This document shows, one piece after another, positions 44,471-56,990 of a DNA stretch of 64,000 nucleotides (its first letter is position 1; the number at the start of each line of letters is the position of its first letter). The stretch covers positions 38,355,281-38,419,280 of the forward strand of contig CM043960.1 of assembly GCA_014529385.2 (NCBI GenBank), read 5' to 3'. Both the position numbers and the translations under genes were made by a program. This stretch comes from Adiantum capillus-veneris. Lineage: Eukaryota > Streptophyta > Polypodiopsida > Polypodiales > Pteridaceae. Below the pieces are notes generated by a model. That model did not search any database. It was not told where the DNA came from and saw nothing but the letters and a program-made list of their open reading frames with translations.

Positions 44471-46553
44471 TAACCTTCCAGAGGTGATTTTGAATTGATT
44501 AAAAAAATTTCTAGGTGAAGTAAAGCTATGCTTAAGATTCTAAATAAACAAAATGTGACTACTTTTATGATAGGGGTTTATCAAATTTTCAAATCCTAAT
44601 AATCTTAAATAGGATCAAGACACAATTATCTTACTATAAAGACAAAAACCTTACATAATCAAGCAAAATTATGACGTTTGACCAACAAAGAAACCCAAAA
44701 ATCAAGATAAAAAGACAAAAATTACCGATAGAAAGCAAAAGGAAAACGGCCTTGTAGAGATACAGGTCTGACTTTGAATTGTCTTTTTATCTTGACTTTG
44801 ACGTACCAATAGAAAATCAAATTGGGATATAACTATGGAAATCTTTCAAACATAGGCAAAATAAACGGCTAACCAAGTCTCAAACTCTGCTGTTGAGGAA
44901 CATGGATCGCACTCCATGTTAGTTTTCATGTGCATATGGCAGTCATCTGGCAAAAGTAAGCCCAAAAGCTTGCCAACTTAGCTTGATTACAATCCAATAA
45001 ATAAATTTTCTAGACACAGACAAGGTCAATACCACAAGTAGACCTAGTCACATAAGGAGCACATAGGAGTTTTTAGAATTGAAATTGGATTCATATTTGA
45101 AGTGTGTTAGTCATTCTCAACAAGGTTTTTGAGTATGGAATTGAAATTTTTAGAACGAATCAAAATTGGGTGTAAAAGAACCCTTGAGTGTTGGTTATGT
45201 TCTAGGTTAGGGTTCAAGGCTCTGCTGATGAACAATTTAGGTCTAAGGAGGAGTCAATTGGAATCTCAAAATCTAGACAATAGGTCAGGATTTTTCTTTG
45301 AATCTTTTCTACAATATTTTCATTATTTTAAGGTCATGAAGGTCTTATCAGTCTAAAAGTCCGATTCAAGGCCAACGAGGAGAGTGTAAACTAAGGGGAA
45401 ATTGAACAGTTAGAGACCATCTTGGAAGGACATTTGTGGACACGTCATACAACAAATCCTACTAAATCATGTTGAAAAGATCAGCCCATGTGAGCTTCAA
45501 GACCAAAGCAGAGGTCATTGAACCTATAATGCCAAACCTAAGATGAAGCTCATGCAATTGGATCATCTATTTTTGACAGTGATCAAGGAACCAAGATCTA
45601 CAAAGATCCAATGGAACGATATTGCATCAAAGTGGACCATGATGATAGATCTAGCAAGTTTACTTAGTGCTTGTGGAATATCACAGGGATATATACTTTG
45701 GAATTAGCTCAATTGCTTGATACTTATTTGTCGACCTACGAGTCAACAATACGGCATAACTTAATTTTTGTACCAAAGTATTATTTTTTGAGAGTTAAGA
45801 AATGATGCAAATTATGGTTAAAAACATTATTTGTAATGAGTAGCTATTCTAGTTGCAAAAGTCGGGATGCGATGGCACTTCCATATTGTAAATACAAAGC
45901 CATTTGACCCATTGAACTCTATTTTTGGCTTAACCTATGGTAGCCTCAGTATATAAGGTACCTAGGTCAATTTGTAAAGAGAATTTTTAATCTTAATCAA
46001 ATTTTTCTGCTGTCGTCGATTGTTGGTGAGAGAGAAAGAGAGAGAGAGAGCATGAGCTTCATCATGATGCTACTCCCTACTCGCTCATTGCATTGAAGAT
46101 CCGACTGCACCATTGTGATAGGTTTAGAGAGAGCTATGCAACAACGCCAATCATTCCATGCAAAACGGAGCATAGACACTAACGCATATACAAGCTATTT
46201 GTGATTATAAGTGTATCAAATGATGTTTGTTTTTTGCATGCAGGTAGTTGTTAGAATCGTGGCGATGGCGACATAAGATACGCATAGGTACTCATAGATT
46301 TCAATTTCGGGCACTTTTAAAATTGTGCTCTGTCTTCATACGCATTTTTTGTAGATGGGTTTGGAGTGAAGGTTTTGAGTGTAGAGGCTTTGGGGGCAGG
46401 TGTATCCTAGTGAAGGGATGGTGCTCCTTAAGTTTTGTACAATTATGGTATGATTTGGTGAGTTTTCTTTCATTTGTGTGTATGTGGGTTGGGTGGTGTA
46501 GTTGAGAGCAGTGAGATTCTTTATTTTGGTGTAGTTGGCCTTCCAGAGTGTTG
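44471..46553. other. Intergenic, no gene seen
   Basis: AT-rich sequence with scattered short ORFs and a (GA)n run at about 46025-46050. Nothing recognisable on either strand. Confidence 0.4.
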
Positions 46554-46885
46554 TATGTGTGGGGATGGTGTCAGGCTGACAAGGTATAGAGATTGCCTCC
46601 GTGTCATCTGTGTCCTCAATTGACATTATGTTGATCTAGGTAGTGTTGCATGCACTTTATAGGTAGTGTGATTCGCTCTTGCAACATTGGCATTGCTGCC
46701 AGGGACACAAGGACTTAAGTATGTGTGGGGATGGTATCAGCCTAACAAGGTATAGAGATTGCCTCCGTGTCATCTGTGTCCTCAATTGACATTATGTTGA
46801 TCTAGGTAGTCTTGCATGCACTTTATAGGTAGTGTGATTTGCTCTCGCAACATTGGCGTTGCTGCTAGGGACACAAGGACTTAAG
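46554..46885. repeat. Tandem duplication, 2 x 166 bp
   Basis: TATGTGTGGGGATGGT opens copies at 46554 and 46720. Both end GGGACACAAGGACTTAAG. About ten differences by eye. Confidence 0.92.
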
Positions 46886-47300
46886 TAAGTAATCCTACTA
46901 ACACTCGTGTGATGGTTGCTTGCTCTAGTTTTGATTAAGGAGAGCATTTTTCTTAAGTGGATCTGGAAGAGGATATTTTGAGATTAAGTGGATAGCCAAG
47001 AAGCGTGTGTCTTGCCGAGGGTTTGCAACTAGATAGATTTAGTTAAGATTTGTAGTATTAGCTATAGATTAGAGGAGTTGTTGGTGGTCAAGTGATTTGT
47101 GAGGTGATAAAAGAGTTTGCTAGTCCGTGCGTGACGGTGAAGTGTTTTTCTTTTCACAATTGCAAAACCCCATAGGATCTGATTTATCTGCTGAAGTGCT
47201 TGTTTGCATTTAAAATCACAAAAAAGATTGATTTTGAGGGTAAAAATGCAATAAACAGGTTTCTGTTGACATTTTTTCATGACTGATTGATGATGTGCAT
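46886..47300. other. Intergenic, no gene seen
   Basis: No motif, repeat end or coding sequence was recognised in this stretch. Confidence 0.35.
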
Positions 47301-48421
47301 ATAAGAGGCCATTTCCAAGAGTTTTATGAAGAAAAATTGAAATTCTGCAAACTTGGACATGATACTCATATGATGTCTCAAGAGGCCCTTGGAAACCAAA
47401 TTTGACAAATTTGACTACACCTGAGTGTTCAAAAGGGGTGTTTTCCTTGAGTACACCTTGAGACTAAGGTTTTGACCAACCCTTGGTATCAAAAATGAAA
47501 AAATAGGGAGCTTGTGATTTTGAGCATATTTCTGGTTGGAAATTGGTACAAGTGCTTAAAAACCAGTGCTAGAGACTTGTGATTGACTGTGAATGAATTT
47601 TGGACAAAAATCCATCAGCAGACATCATACGCATATGATGTTTGAAGGGTAATTCTGGTACCAAAATTGACTTTTTGACTTTACAACCCTATTTTGCATG
47701 TTGTGCTGAGCGCATACACCAAATTTCATTTCATTTGGGCATATAGATTGAGTGATGAGGGGATTTTACTCTTTCGAGGAATTTCCTTGTCAAAAAGTGC
47801 TGATTTTGAGCAATTTTGATTTCCAAAATTTTCCATGAGCACATGTGCATGTAGTACATATCAAGGAGCACCTGGGGAAGAAACAAAATTTCATTTTGAT
47901 GTGTATGATGTCTTTGAGACTAGATTGGGAGCCAAAGGACACATCTAAGTACACCCTTGTGATCTAGAGCATCTAGGAAGCAAATAGGCAAAATTCCATT
48001 GAATTTGAAGCATTTTTGGGTTTGGGAAGGCCACAAAACGGATCTAGGAAAAGTGAATGCTTGAATTGATCATATCTAACACAAAAAGTGTTGGAATTGA
48101 ATTTTGAAAGCTAGTGTGAGTTTCTTGTGAGGTGGGAGACCTCTGGAGTGAGGTTCACTTGAATTTAACCAGCTAGACATTATACAGTATGATGTCTAAA
48201 GGGCAATTTTAGGGACCAAAGCTGACATCAGAGCAGACCAAGATGTTTAGCACCACAAAACAAGCTTAAAGACCAAGTTTCATCCAATTTGGAGCATTTT
48301 TTACTTAGGAGACCTCCCAGAGATACTGATAGCAACTAAGATAGAATTAGGGGAGATTGACATGCCTACATGTGTCTGAATCACAAAGCAAAACTTGGAG
48401 CCAATAGAGCATATAAAGGAG
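47301..48421. repeat. Degenerate tandem array, about 275-bp unit, left part
   Basis: A near-palindromic core, AGACATCATACGCATATGATG-like, lies at about 47355, 47619, 47900 (half core only), 48175 and, beyond the inserted copia element, at 54024. With the 5.56-kb insertion removed, the spacings are about 264, 281, 275 and 284. Each core is followed after about 95 bases by AAATTTCAT(C/T)(T/C)CATTTGG-like wording (47719, 48270, 54127). Units are diverged and non-coding. Confidence 0.65.
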
Positions 48422-48426
48422 AGTCT
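48422..48426. repeat. Target site duplication, left copy (AGTCT)
   Basis: AGTCT immediately left of the element and again at 53987-53991 immediately right of it. Five bases is the usual copia target duplication. Confidence 0.88.
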
Positions 48427-48620
48427 TAAAGGAGTACGAGCGGAAGTGCGACGCGATAGAGAGAGTGCGAGAAGAAGAGCACGACGATATGGTGAACTCG
48501 CTCTACTGTAATGTGTAGAGCATAGTGAGTTCTTATTAGGTTTTTACAAAAGAATATGTGTACATACCTGGCGGCCCGCCCACTTACCTGGGCGACCACA
48601 TTGGGCTTTATACCCCAACA
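48427..48620 (-). repeat. 3' LTR of the 48-54 kb copia element (194 bp)
   Basis: In minus sense it starts TGTTGGGGTATAAAGCCC (with a TATA-like TATAAA just inside) and ends CTCCTTTA. The terminal CA has become TA, judged from the other LTR. It carries a 2-bp insertion (GCGATAGAGAG versus GCGAGAGAG). Confidence 0.92.
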
Positions 48621-48709
48621 ACCTCCCACTTAAAGTCCAATGTGGTACTTTAAGTGTGAGAGAAGCTACTATACAAGCTAATATACAAGAGATGTAGAGA
48701 AGTGATGTA

Positions 48710-51700
48710 CTACCCTACACCTAACTGCTTGCGAAAATGCGCAAAGCTCTCTGAGGGAAGTCCTTTTGTAAGTAGATCAGCAGGATTTTCTGTGGTGTGA
48801 ACTTTGACAAGCTGAAGTTGCTTATCCTCGAGCATTTCCCTGATGAAATGATACTTCACATCCACATGCTTTGTCTTTGAGTGATAAACTGGATTGCGAG
48901 CCAATTGTATAGCACTTTGACTATCACAATATAACACAGGCATCTCTTCTTTGATTCCCAAATCTGTTACTAGTCGATTAAGCCAAATTGATTCTTTGCA
49001 TGCCTCTGATGCTGCAACATATTCAGCCTCTGTAGTAGACTGAGTAACACAATCTTGTAATCTAGAACGCCATGATACTGCTCCACCAGCCAATGTAAAG
49101 ACATACCCTGACGTAGACCTTCGGTTGTCTAAGTCACCTGCATAATCTGAGTCTGTAAAACCCTTTACACTTAGCTCTTGACTCCCATAGCATATACGCA
49201 TACTCTTTGTAGCTTTCAGGTATCTCAATATTCCTTTCACTGCCTCCCAATGTTTCTTGCCTGGGTTTGACATGTATCGACTTACTACTCCCACTGCAAA
49301 TGCAATGTCTGGGCAAGTAGCAATCATTGCATACATCAAACTACCCACTGCAGACGCATATGGAATCTTATCCATTTCAGCCTGTTCTTCCTCAGACACA
49401 GGCCAATCTTGTTTGCTAAGTTTCACATATGGTGGCAATGGAACACTCAGTGCCTTTCCCTTCTCCATATTGAAACGTTGCAAAACCTTGTCAATATACT
49501 CTGTTTGAGATAACCAAATCAACTTGTTTAATCTGTCTCTCTCAATGCGCATACCAAGTATATGACTTGCCTCACCCATGTCTTTCATGTCAAACGATTT
49601 TGCCATCTTTGACTTCAAAGCTGAAATTTCTTCCAAGTACTTGCCAGCAATCAACATGTCATCCACATACAAAATAAGGATCAGCCAACTACCATCCTTA
49701 GCCTTCTTTGTATATAGACAGTGATCGAACTCACTACGTTTGTAGCCTTGAGAAAGCATAAACTTGTGGAATTTATGGTACCATGCCCTCGGTGATTGTT
49801 TCAAGCCATAAAGACTCTTTAACAACTGGCATACCCAATCTTCCTTGCCTTTCTCAACAAACCCTTCTGGCTGCTGCATGTAAATTTCCACATCTAAATC
49901 ACCATGCAAGAACGCTGTCTTGACATCCATTTGGTGCAACACCAAATCTAATATGGCAACCAATGCAAGAAAGCATCTCAATGTAGTCATCTTGACCACC
50001 GGAGAGAAGACTTCATCAAAGTCAATGCCTTGTTCTTGCTTAAAGCCCTTGGCAACAAGCCTTGCTTTGTACTTTGGCTGACTATCATGAGCGGTGATCT
50101 TATACCTGTAAACCCATTTACAAGGTAGAGCCTTTTTGCCCTGTGGTAATTTAAATAGCTTCCATGTCTTGTTTTTATCTAGATTTGTCATCTCTGACTG
50201 CATGGCCAATTGCCAATTCCCGGAGTCCTTCATTTGCACTGCTTCCTTGTAACATGAAGGCTCATTGCAATCAGTCAACATGACATAGTTCATAGATGGA
50301 ACAAACCTATCAGGAGGTCGCGTGACACGTCCAGATCTACGCACAATAGGTGGCTCAGTCTCAACCACAACCTGTGGTTCCATTCTATCCTATCCTTGCT
50401 CCTCTTGAGCCCTGACATTTTGTCTTGCACGTGCAAGTCCATCTTCTTGGAAGACAGCTCTTCTAATCTCCTCAACCCTCTCTGGTTTAGAATGATATTT
50501 GGATTCATTAAAGTGAACATCATTGCTGCGGACAACCTTTCTGGATTCGGGATCCCAAAGTCTGTACCCCATCTCACCAGAATTACCATAGCCTAGAAAG
50601 ATGCACTTTCTACTCTTTGGCTCAAGTTTGTTCCTAAATTCCTTTGGAACGTGAGTATATGCCTCACAGCCAAAGACTCTGAGATGCTTGTATGAGGGCA
50701 TTTTGCCTGACCATACCATCTCTGGCACTGAATCCTTCTGCAAAACCTTGCTAGGAGATCTATTTACAAGATGAACAGTAGTTGATACAGCTTCAGCCCA
50801 AAACCCATTTGGCAGCTGTGCATTAGACAACATACTTCTGACCTTCTCTTGTATGGTCCTATTCATCCTCTCAGCAACACCATTTTGAGGAGGATTGTAA
50901 GGAGCAGTAAGTTCACGTTTTATACCTTTTGACTCACAAAAGTCCTGAAAGGCCTTTGAAACATACTCTCCACCATTGTCAGTGCGTAAGCATTTAAGCT
51001 TCTTGCCACTCTGATTCTCCACAAGTGTCACAAATGTTTTGAAAACACTAAACGCTTCATCCTTGTGCTTGAGAAAGTAAACCCATACTTTCCTCGAGTA
51101 ATCATCTATAAATGTCATAAAGTAAGAAACTCCCCCTAGAGATAGGTTAGGAATAGGTCCACACAAATCACTATGAACAAGTGCCAACTGTGTATCTCTT
51201 CTACTGCTTCTATGCTTATGTGGCTGCTGTGTTTGCTTACCATACAGACAATGTTCACAGAATTCAAAATCATTAAATGAAAAGCCAGGCAAATAACCAG
51301 AACGAGACAAGATTTCCATTCCCTTCTTGGACATATGTCCTAACCGGCTATGCCACAAAGAAACGTTCGGCTGCTCGGTTACATTGATTACATTTTTAGA
51401 GACATTTGATACATAAATCATGTAAAGTCCTCCAGAATTTACTCCATGTGCTACTGTCATAGAACCCTTGGATATCTTCCACATGTTCTGTCCAAAAGTG
51501 GTGACGTAGCCAACATCATCAAGTAAACTTGTGCTGATCAAGCTCTTTGTAATTGCGGGAACATGTCTCACATTCTTCAGCGTGAAAGAAGAGCCATTCT
51601 GAAACTTCAATTGAACATCTCCAACACCTAAGATCTCACATGTCTGCCCATTGCCTAGCCGAACATGATCTTTAGTGGTCACATAAGAGGTAAACCACTC

Positions 51701-51960
51701 CTTGTTTGGAGACACATGAAGTGATGCCCCTGAGTCTATATTCCAGTCACTCAGTGCATTTCCATCAGATGCTGTAAGAAGAGCTGAGTCCATTGTATTC
51801 TTCAAGAAGTAGATGTCTCCTGACACTAGACTGTCATCCTCTGCAACAGTGTTTGTCACATTTATTTCTTGAATTTTCACTGAGGACTTGTTCTTCTCAC
51901 CATGGTCTTCAGCTTCTCTTTGCCTTTTTCTGCTTTCCATTCTCTGCAGTCTTTTTTCAT
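48710..51960 (-). pseudogene. Copia pol: protease, integrase, RT, RNase H
   Basis: Polyprotein that cuts, copies and integrates the element. Protease active site DSGASLHVS (about 51735-51710). The GAG-pre-integrase zinc motif (LWHSRLGHMSKKG; CEHCLYGKQ) and integrase core have D (LVHSDLCGP), D (LRTDNGGEYV) and E (NGVAERMNRT) intact. RT (ARLVAKGFKQEQGIDFDEVF; LYGLKQSPRAWY; catalytic LILYVDDMLIAG). RNase H keeps its acidic residues (FTDSDYAGDLDN; STTEAEYVA; LYCDSQSAIQL; KHVDVKYHFI). A single TAG at 50390-50392 interrupts it between integrase and RT with the frame unchanged on both sides. It is out of frame with gag because of a shift near 51880-51960. Every catalytic motif is preserved, so the defects look young. 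Confidence 0.93.
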
Positions 51961-52689
51961 GTGACCCTTCTTGCCACAATGGTAGCATTCTATGTCACTC
52001 TTGCCTTTAGCACTGCGGGACTTGCTACGAGACTGATTCCTCTTTCCACCTTTGTACTTTTCTTTGGTCCTTCCCCTGACAACTAGGGCTGTTCCTTTGC
52101 CTTTGTCCATTGTCTTTCTATTGGTTTCTTCAGTAAGCAGACTTCCTTCTACATTTACTATGTTCAAACCATCTGGAGGTGCAGAATTACTCAAAGCTGT
52201 GCGAAAAGTGTCCCAACTTTCCGGCAATGTGATCAACAGGAACATAGCTCTAACAGGTTCATCAAACTTGACACCTTGAGCTGACAATTGACTATAGATT
52301 GTGTTGAATTCATTCAGATGATTGGACATAGCTGTCCCTTCTTTCATCTTCAAGTCAACAAGCTTCTTAAGCTAGTATACCTGTGAAGCTGCACTCTGCT
52401 TCTCATAAAGATCACTCAGCTTTAACCATGCTTGATAAGCCGACATCTCGTCTGCTACATTGAAGTAAACACTTTCTGCCAAAGTCAGCATAATGGTAGA
52501 AAGTGCCAATTCATCCATTTCACTCCATTCATCTTCGTCCATATCTTCTGGTTTTATCCCCTTGAGCTTTATAGGTTTTATCTGCTTCTTTTGTACCAAC
52601 ACGTGCCAAATCTGCTTCTTCCACAATGGGAAATTGGTTCCATCCAGCTTCTTGATATTGTAAAGAGTAGTGTCCTGTGATCCAGCCAT
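51877..52689 (-). pseudogene. Copia gag with CCHC knuckle
   Basis: Starts MAGSQDTTLYNIKKLDGTNF at 52689, a standard copia gag N-terminus, then LTLAESVYFNVADEMSAYQA, MKMKEGTAMSNHLNEFNTIY, a basic SRSKSRS region and the knuckle CYHCGKKGHMKKDC (about 52000-51959). A TAG at 52372-52374 interrupts it between ASQVY and LKKLVDLK, in the same frame on both sides. The frame then diverges from pol just after the knuckle. Such elements normally have gag and pol in one frame, so a small indel there is likely, though a frameshift-based expression strategy cannot be excluded from one copy. Confidence 0.92.
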
Positions 52690-53780
52690 AGCTACGCTTC
52701 ACAGTAGTTTACTTTCCTGGGAAAAATTCGGCAGAGTTTCCCCTGTAAACTGACCTCTGAACCAATATCAACCTGTCAAATGAACCAAGAAAGCTTCAGA
52801 TTCTGCAGAAATTTTGGCAGAGTCTCCTTTGTAAAATGGCTCTGGTGTACTAAAAACAGACCAAAAAACAGCTCAAAAAACCACTGTCTCTCTAACACTA
52901 TAAGCTGTGGGTAAACCTGTCCTGCACCTGTACTGTCTCTGACTGTCCTGTCACTGTCCTGTAAGCATAGACTGCGACAATGCGTCAACGGCAGTAAAGC
53001 AAATATGCAATCCCAAATCCCAACTGTCTAACTCACAGTCAATACATCCTAGCTGCCTATCTAAGGGTGCTCGAGGGATCGCTCCAAGACCTGTATCACC
53101 GAAAGGATCTCAACATTCGAGAATCCCCCAGCTCAATAAAACCTCACTCGACCCTCAACAAAGGCTGCAGTAAATCTGACAGTACATAGACTTCCCACAA
53201 AGTCATACATCCACAAATTTCCCACTGTATGTTGTAACCGTTGCGGCGGTTGTTTGCTGCGTGACTCACAGCCAGCAAACCCTCAACAGACATACATCAT
53301 CTCTGACAATACATCCCATGTGGAAGTACCTACAATGTCAGGATGAAATCTGGAATATCAAGCAGCAAACACAAGCTACCTGATGAACTAGAGGATGTCG
53401 CCTAGAGTCTGTGTGTAGATGCGCCCGTGTCGTATGTGACACGCCTCCAAGAACTGTGAGCCGTCCTTCGATGTGTAGACAGCCACAAATAAACACTCTG
53501 GGAGTGTCGATATCCTCAGCACCTGCAGTCGTAGGCTGAAAACCCCAAATTTGCAGAGTCAGATCTGCACCCGCTGAGACCACGTAGTCGAAAATGGTCT
53601 GCGCAGAACTTTGTAGAAGCCGAACGGTGACCGAGATGACCTCAGAATGAAATTATGAGCACACCGCACCCTATGGGCATTCGCATGAGATTTGGGGCCG
53701 TGTCTTTGCCTGTCAAATTTCACTCCAATCTGAGCTGGTGACTCTAGCCTCCTGCAGTGCTGCCCCGAGCCTCGATCTGA
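52690..53780 (-). other. Long 5' leader of the copia element
   Basis: About 1.1 kb between the primer site and the gag start, with no long ORF in the sense frame. It contains a diverged direct repeat of about 85-bp spacing (GGCAGAGT(T/C)TCC(C/T)(C/T)TGTAAA at about 52730 and 52813). Parts are homologous to sequence at 41.9-42.24 kb. Confidence 0.65.
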
Positions 53781-53792
53781 GCTCTGATACCA
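53781..53792 (-). other. Primer binding site, tRNA-iMet type
   Basis: Minus strand TGGTATCAGAGC, two bases after the 5' LTR. Same primer class as the gypsy element at 11210. Confidence 0.92.
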
Positions 53793-53794
53793 GT

Positions 53795-53986
53795 TGAAGG
53801 AGTACGAGCAGAAGTGCGACGCGAGAGAGAGTGCGAGAAGAAGAGCACGACGATATGGTGAACTCGCTCTACTGTAATGTGTAGAGCATAGTGAGTTCTT
53901 ATTAGGTTTTTACAAAAGAATATGTGTACATACCTGGTGGCCCGTCCACTTACCTGGGCGACCACATTGGGCTTTATACCCCAACA
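53795..53986 (-). repeat. 5' LTR of the 48-54 kb copia element (192 bp)
   Basis: Minus sense TGTTGGGGTATAAAGCCC ... CTCCTTCA, followed by AC and the primer site. About 98% identical to the 3' LTR by eye. Confidence 0.93.
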
Positions 53987-53991
53987 AGTCT

Positions 53992-55300
53992 AAACTTCAA
54001 GTTTGGGCTAATTCTGAGCAAATAGACATCATATGCGTATGATGTCTCAAGTCAAGATCCGAAAGTCGAACTGCACTTCTAACGGCACAATGAGTTTTGG
54101 AAATGATGATTTAAGCTTGTTTGCAAAATTTCATCTCATTTGGACACATATTGTTGAATTTAAGAAGATTTTTGCAAATTCAAGAAGGTAAAAGTGAACA
54201 ATAGTGATTTTGTGCATTTTTGACATCCATATTTTTTTGTGAGCATGTTCTTGCTGTATTCCGTTTGAGGCAACACCGATCACAAAATCATGCTGCAATG
54301 GCTGGCCACCACTGTCCTTAGTATGATTTTATTATCGGGTATATGTTGGCAGATATTTGGATTTGAATTTGGATTTGAAATTAGTATATGATGCTCTTTT
54401 GTTGCGACAATATTTATGTTATTAAACTTGATATTGATGAGAATTGATTATTGAATGATGAGTGTGACCAATGATATCCTGATTCATCAAGGTATGACAT
54501 ATAGTGCTTATTCTAGTGGTATGGGACATTAGAATTAGATAGTATATGGATGACGACATACATAAACAATGTTGTTCAGTTTAATAATTTTTTTCTTGCA
54601 TTTTATGAGATTTTACTAACACAGAATACTAATCACTTTTTTTGACCAATATAGTTTGCAGATTCTTATCTTTGCAACTGAGGACAATTGCTTTCCAATG
54701 GAGAGGTATGTAATGGAATTGATATTTTACTATTTATTGCAGCTGACAGGTGCAAAAGGCTTGATCGATCTAGGCCCATGCAAACGGATATATATTTAAT
54801 GTACATTTTTTATTCAAGTGCTCTTTTATGAGCTTTGGCCAATTATGACTGGTCCGCCAATTTGTACTCACTTTGACCATTCAAAAAATCTATAAAGTAA
54901 ATACATGCAAGAGGGAAATGGTCACTCTTGCTCGGGGGGAGATTGCACCCAGTGTCTGCGTTATTATTCTCCTCTCATCTCTTCTCTCTCATCGTGCAGG
55001 CGTAGCACTCCGCTCTAGGAGTTGCACCTGCAAGTGTCCTCTCACTCTTTCTCACTCTCTATCTCTCTTTGTTCACGTATGACATTGATTATGTGCTCTA
55101 TGTGTGTGTGTGTGCGGAGAGAGAGAGAGAGAGAGAGAGAGATTGGTCCCATAGCCAATGATGCACAAAGGCGAGTAAACCCAAGCTGACGAATCCAAGA
55201 CAGGAAGAAAATCTAGGGCAGGTGGTGAACAATTGCAAGTTGGCAACAATGGAAGACGGAGTAAATTGTTGACTATGTTTAAAGGTTTATGTGTTAAATT
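53992..55300. other. Right part of 275-bp array, then unassigned sequence
   Basis: The array resumes at 53992 (core at 54024, AAATTTCATCTCATTTGG at 54127) and fades by about 54260. The remainder has no recognisable gene. A (GA)14 run lies at 55115-55142. Confidence 0.45.
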
Positions 55301-56990
55301 TCTTTGAACTTTGTAGGTGTTCTCAACTTCAAATTAGAATTTAAATGTAAATCTCAAAATTTATGGGGGGGATTACACTAGACCTAGGTTTTTCCCTATG
55401 AACTTCGTAGGAATTCTCACCTTCAAATTAGAATTTAGAGGTGAATCTTAATATTTGTAGGTGGGATTACACGAAACCTAGGTTTTTTGGAGCACTTGGA
55501 TACATAGTGCTTTTCCCCAAAAACTTAGAAGTTCTACATATGAGAACTTTCATCTCAAGATTTAGTATATTTGAGAATTTTTATACTAAGTTTCTATAAA
55601 CTTCATGGGTTTTTTTAACCTTCAAATCTAGAATTTAAAATTTGTAGGTGGGATTACACTAAACCTAACCTTTTTTTGAGCACTCAGATACATAGTGCTC
55701 TTTTTCAAAAATTGGAAAACCTACATATGAGAAAAGTATAATCGGAGGTCTTTACACGATTTTTCTAAAATTTGCCAATAAAGGTTTTTACGAATTTTGG
55801 AGGTTGCCATCAAGGGCTCTTGGAGAATCCCACCAAAAATTGAGATTTAAAGAAGCTACATTTGATAAACTTTTAGAGATAAATTTACAATATTTGAAAG
55901 TTTCTATATTTGAATTACTCAGTTTGCATGTATGATGATGATTGTATGCCTCCCCTTTGATCTATAATTCATTCCTGCTAATTTCTTTGAATTTTGTGAG
56001 TTTTCTCACCTACAAATCTAGAATTTTGAGGTAAACCTCAAAATTTGTAGGTGGGATTACACTGAACCTAGGTTTTTTTGTCTAGCAACAGTGCTTTTTT
56101 CCATGTATTATTGTTTGTAGTTAAGGATGCTGCATATGTCTGGAAGGAGAAGGGTGAGGGTAAGGAATATCTGATTAGTGTTCACATGAGGCAAGGTGAG
56201 GGCTCATGTCTAGATACAATTGTCTATCCTTATATCTCAAAGGCATGTGGCATCATGCAAGTATTTGACATGAGCAAACTAAAATAGCTATTGAGGGGCT
56301 CTTTAAAAAAACCTTCCGGCTTGTTTTGGTCAATGTGTTGCTTTTTTTGGTCAATGTGTACAACATATTTAAATGTAACCTCTTAGAATGCACTTATGTG
56401 GCCCTTGGCACCCCCATTGTTAGGAGTTCTTACTCTTTGGGGTCACTTTCCAAGGAAGCAAATTTACTATATTACATTAAACTTAGATTTTCTTCGAGCA
56501 CTCACGTACACCGCTTTTTTCAAAAAATTGGAAAACCTACCTATGAGGAATTTTAGAGGCAAGTTTATTGTAGTTGATGGTTTTTACGCTAAATTTTTCT
56601 AAACTTTGTAGGAGTTCTTATCTTCAAATCTAGAATTTAGAGGTAAATACCAAAATTTGTAGGTTAGATTACTGTATTTTGTAGGTTTTTTTAAAGCAGT
56701 GAGATACACGATACTTGCTCCCAAAAACTTGGAAAGCGTACATATGAGAAATTTTAGAGGCAAATTTACTATATTTTAAGGTCTTATTTTGTAGGTGGGT
56801 TCAAATTAAACGTAGGTTCTTTTTAGCACTCAAATACACAATAGTTTTCCAAAAAAAACTTGGAAAACCTACATATGATTACAATAAGCGTACACTCAGA
56901 TACATTTCTAGGTGGGATTGCACTAAACCTAGCTCTTTTTCTAGCACTGGGATACATAATATCAATGTTACAAGAGGTGAAATCTTTGAG
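55301..56990. repeat. Degenerate repeat array with GGGATTACACTAAACCTAGG core
   Basis: GATTACACTAAACCTAGG(TTTTTT) variants occur at about 55370, 55465, 55653, 56056, 56665 and 56915. Between them an AGCACT..GATACA(T/C)A(A/G)TGCTTTT block followed by AAAACTTGGAAAACCTACAT recurs at about 55490, 55680, 56497, 56697 and 56826. Spacing varies from about 95 to 400, so this is an old array with deletions. No ORF is shared between units. Confidence 0.65.

Larger units (their letters stand above)
48427..53986 (-). mobile_element. Near-complete Ty1/copia retrotransposon, 5560 bp
   Basis: All structural parts are present in minus orientation: 5' LTR (53795-53986), tRNA-iMet primer site (53781-53792), an unusually long leader of about 1.1 kb, gag, protease, integrase, RT, RNase H, purine tract (48621-48632), 3' LTR (48427-48620) and a 5-bp target duplication. 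The LTRs differ by four substitutions and a 2-bp indel, so insertion is fairly recent. Two in-frame stops and one frameshift prevent a continuous polyprotein. It is inserted in the 275-bp repeat array. Confidence 0.95.
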
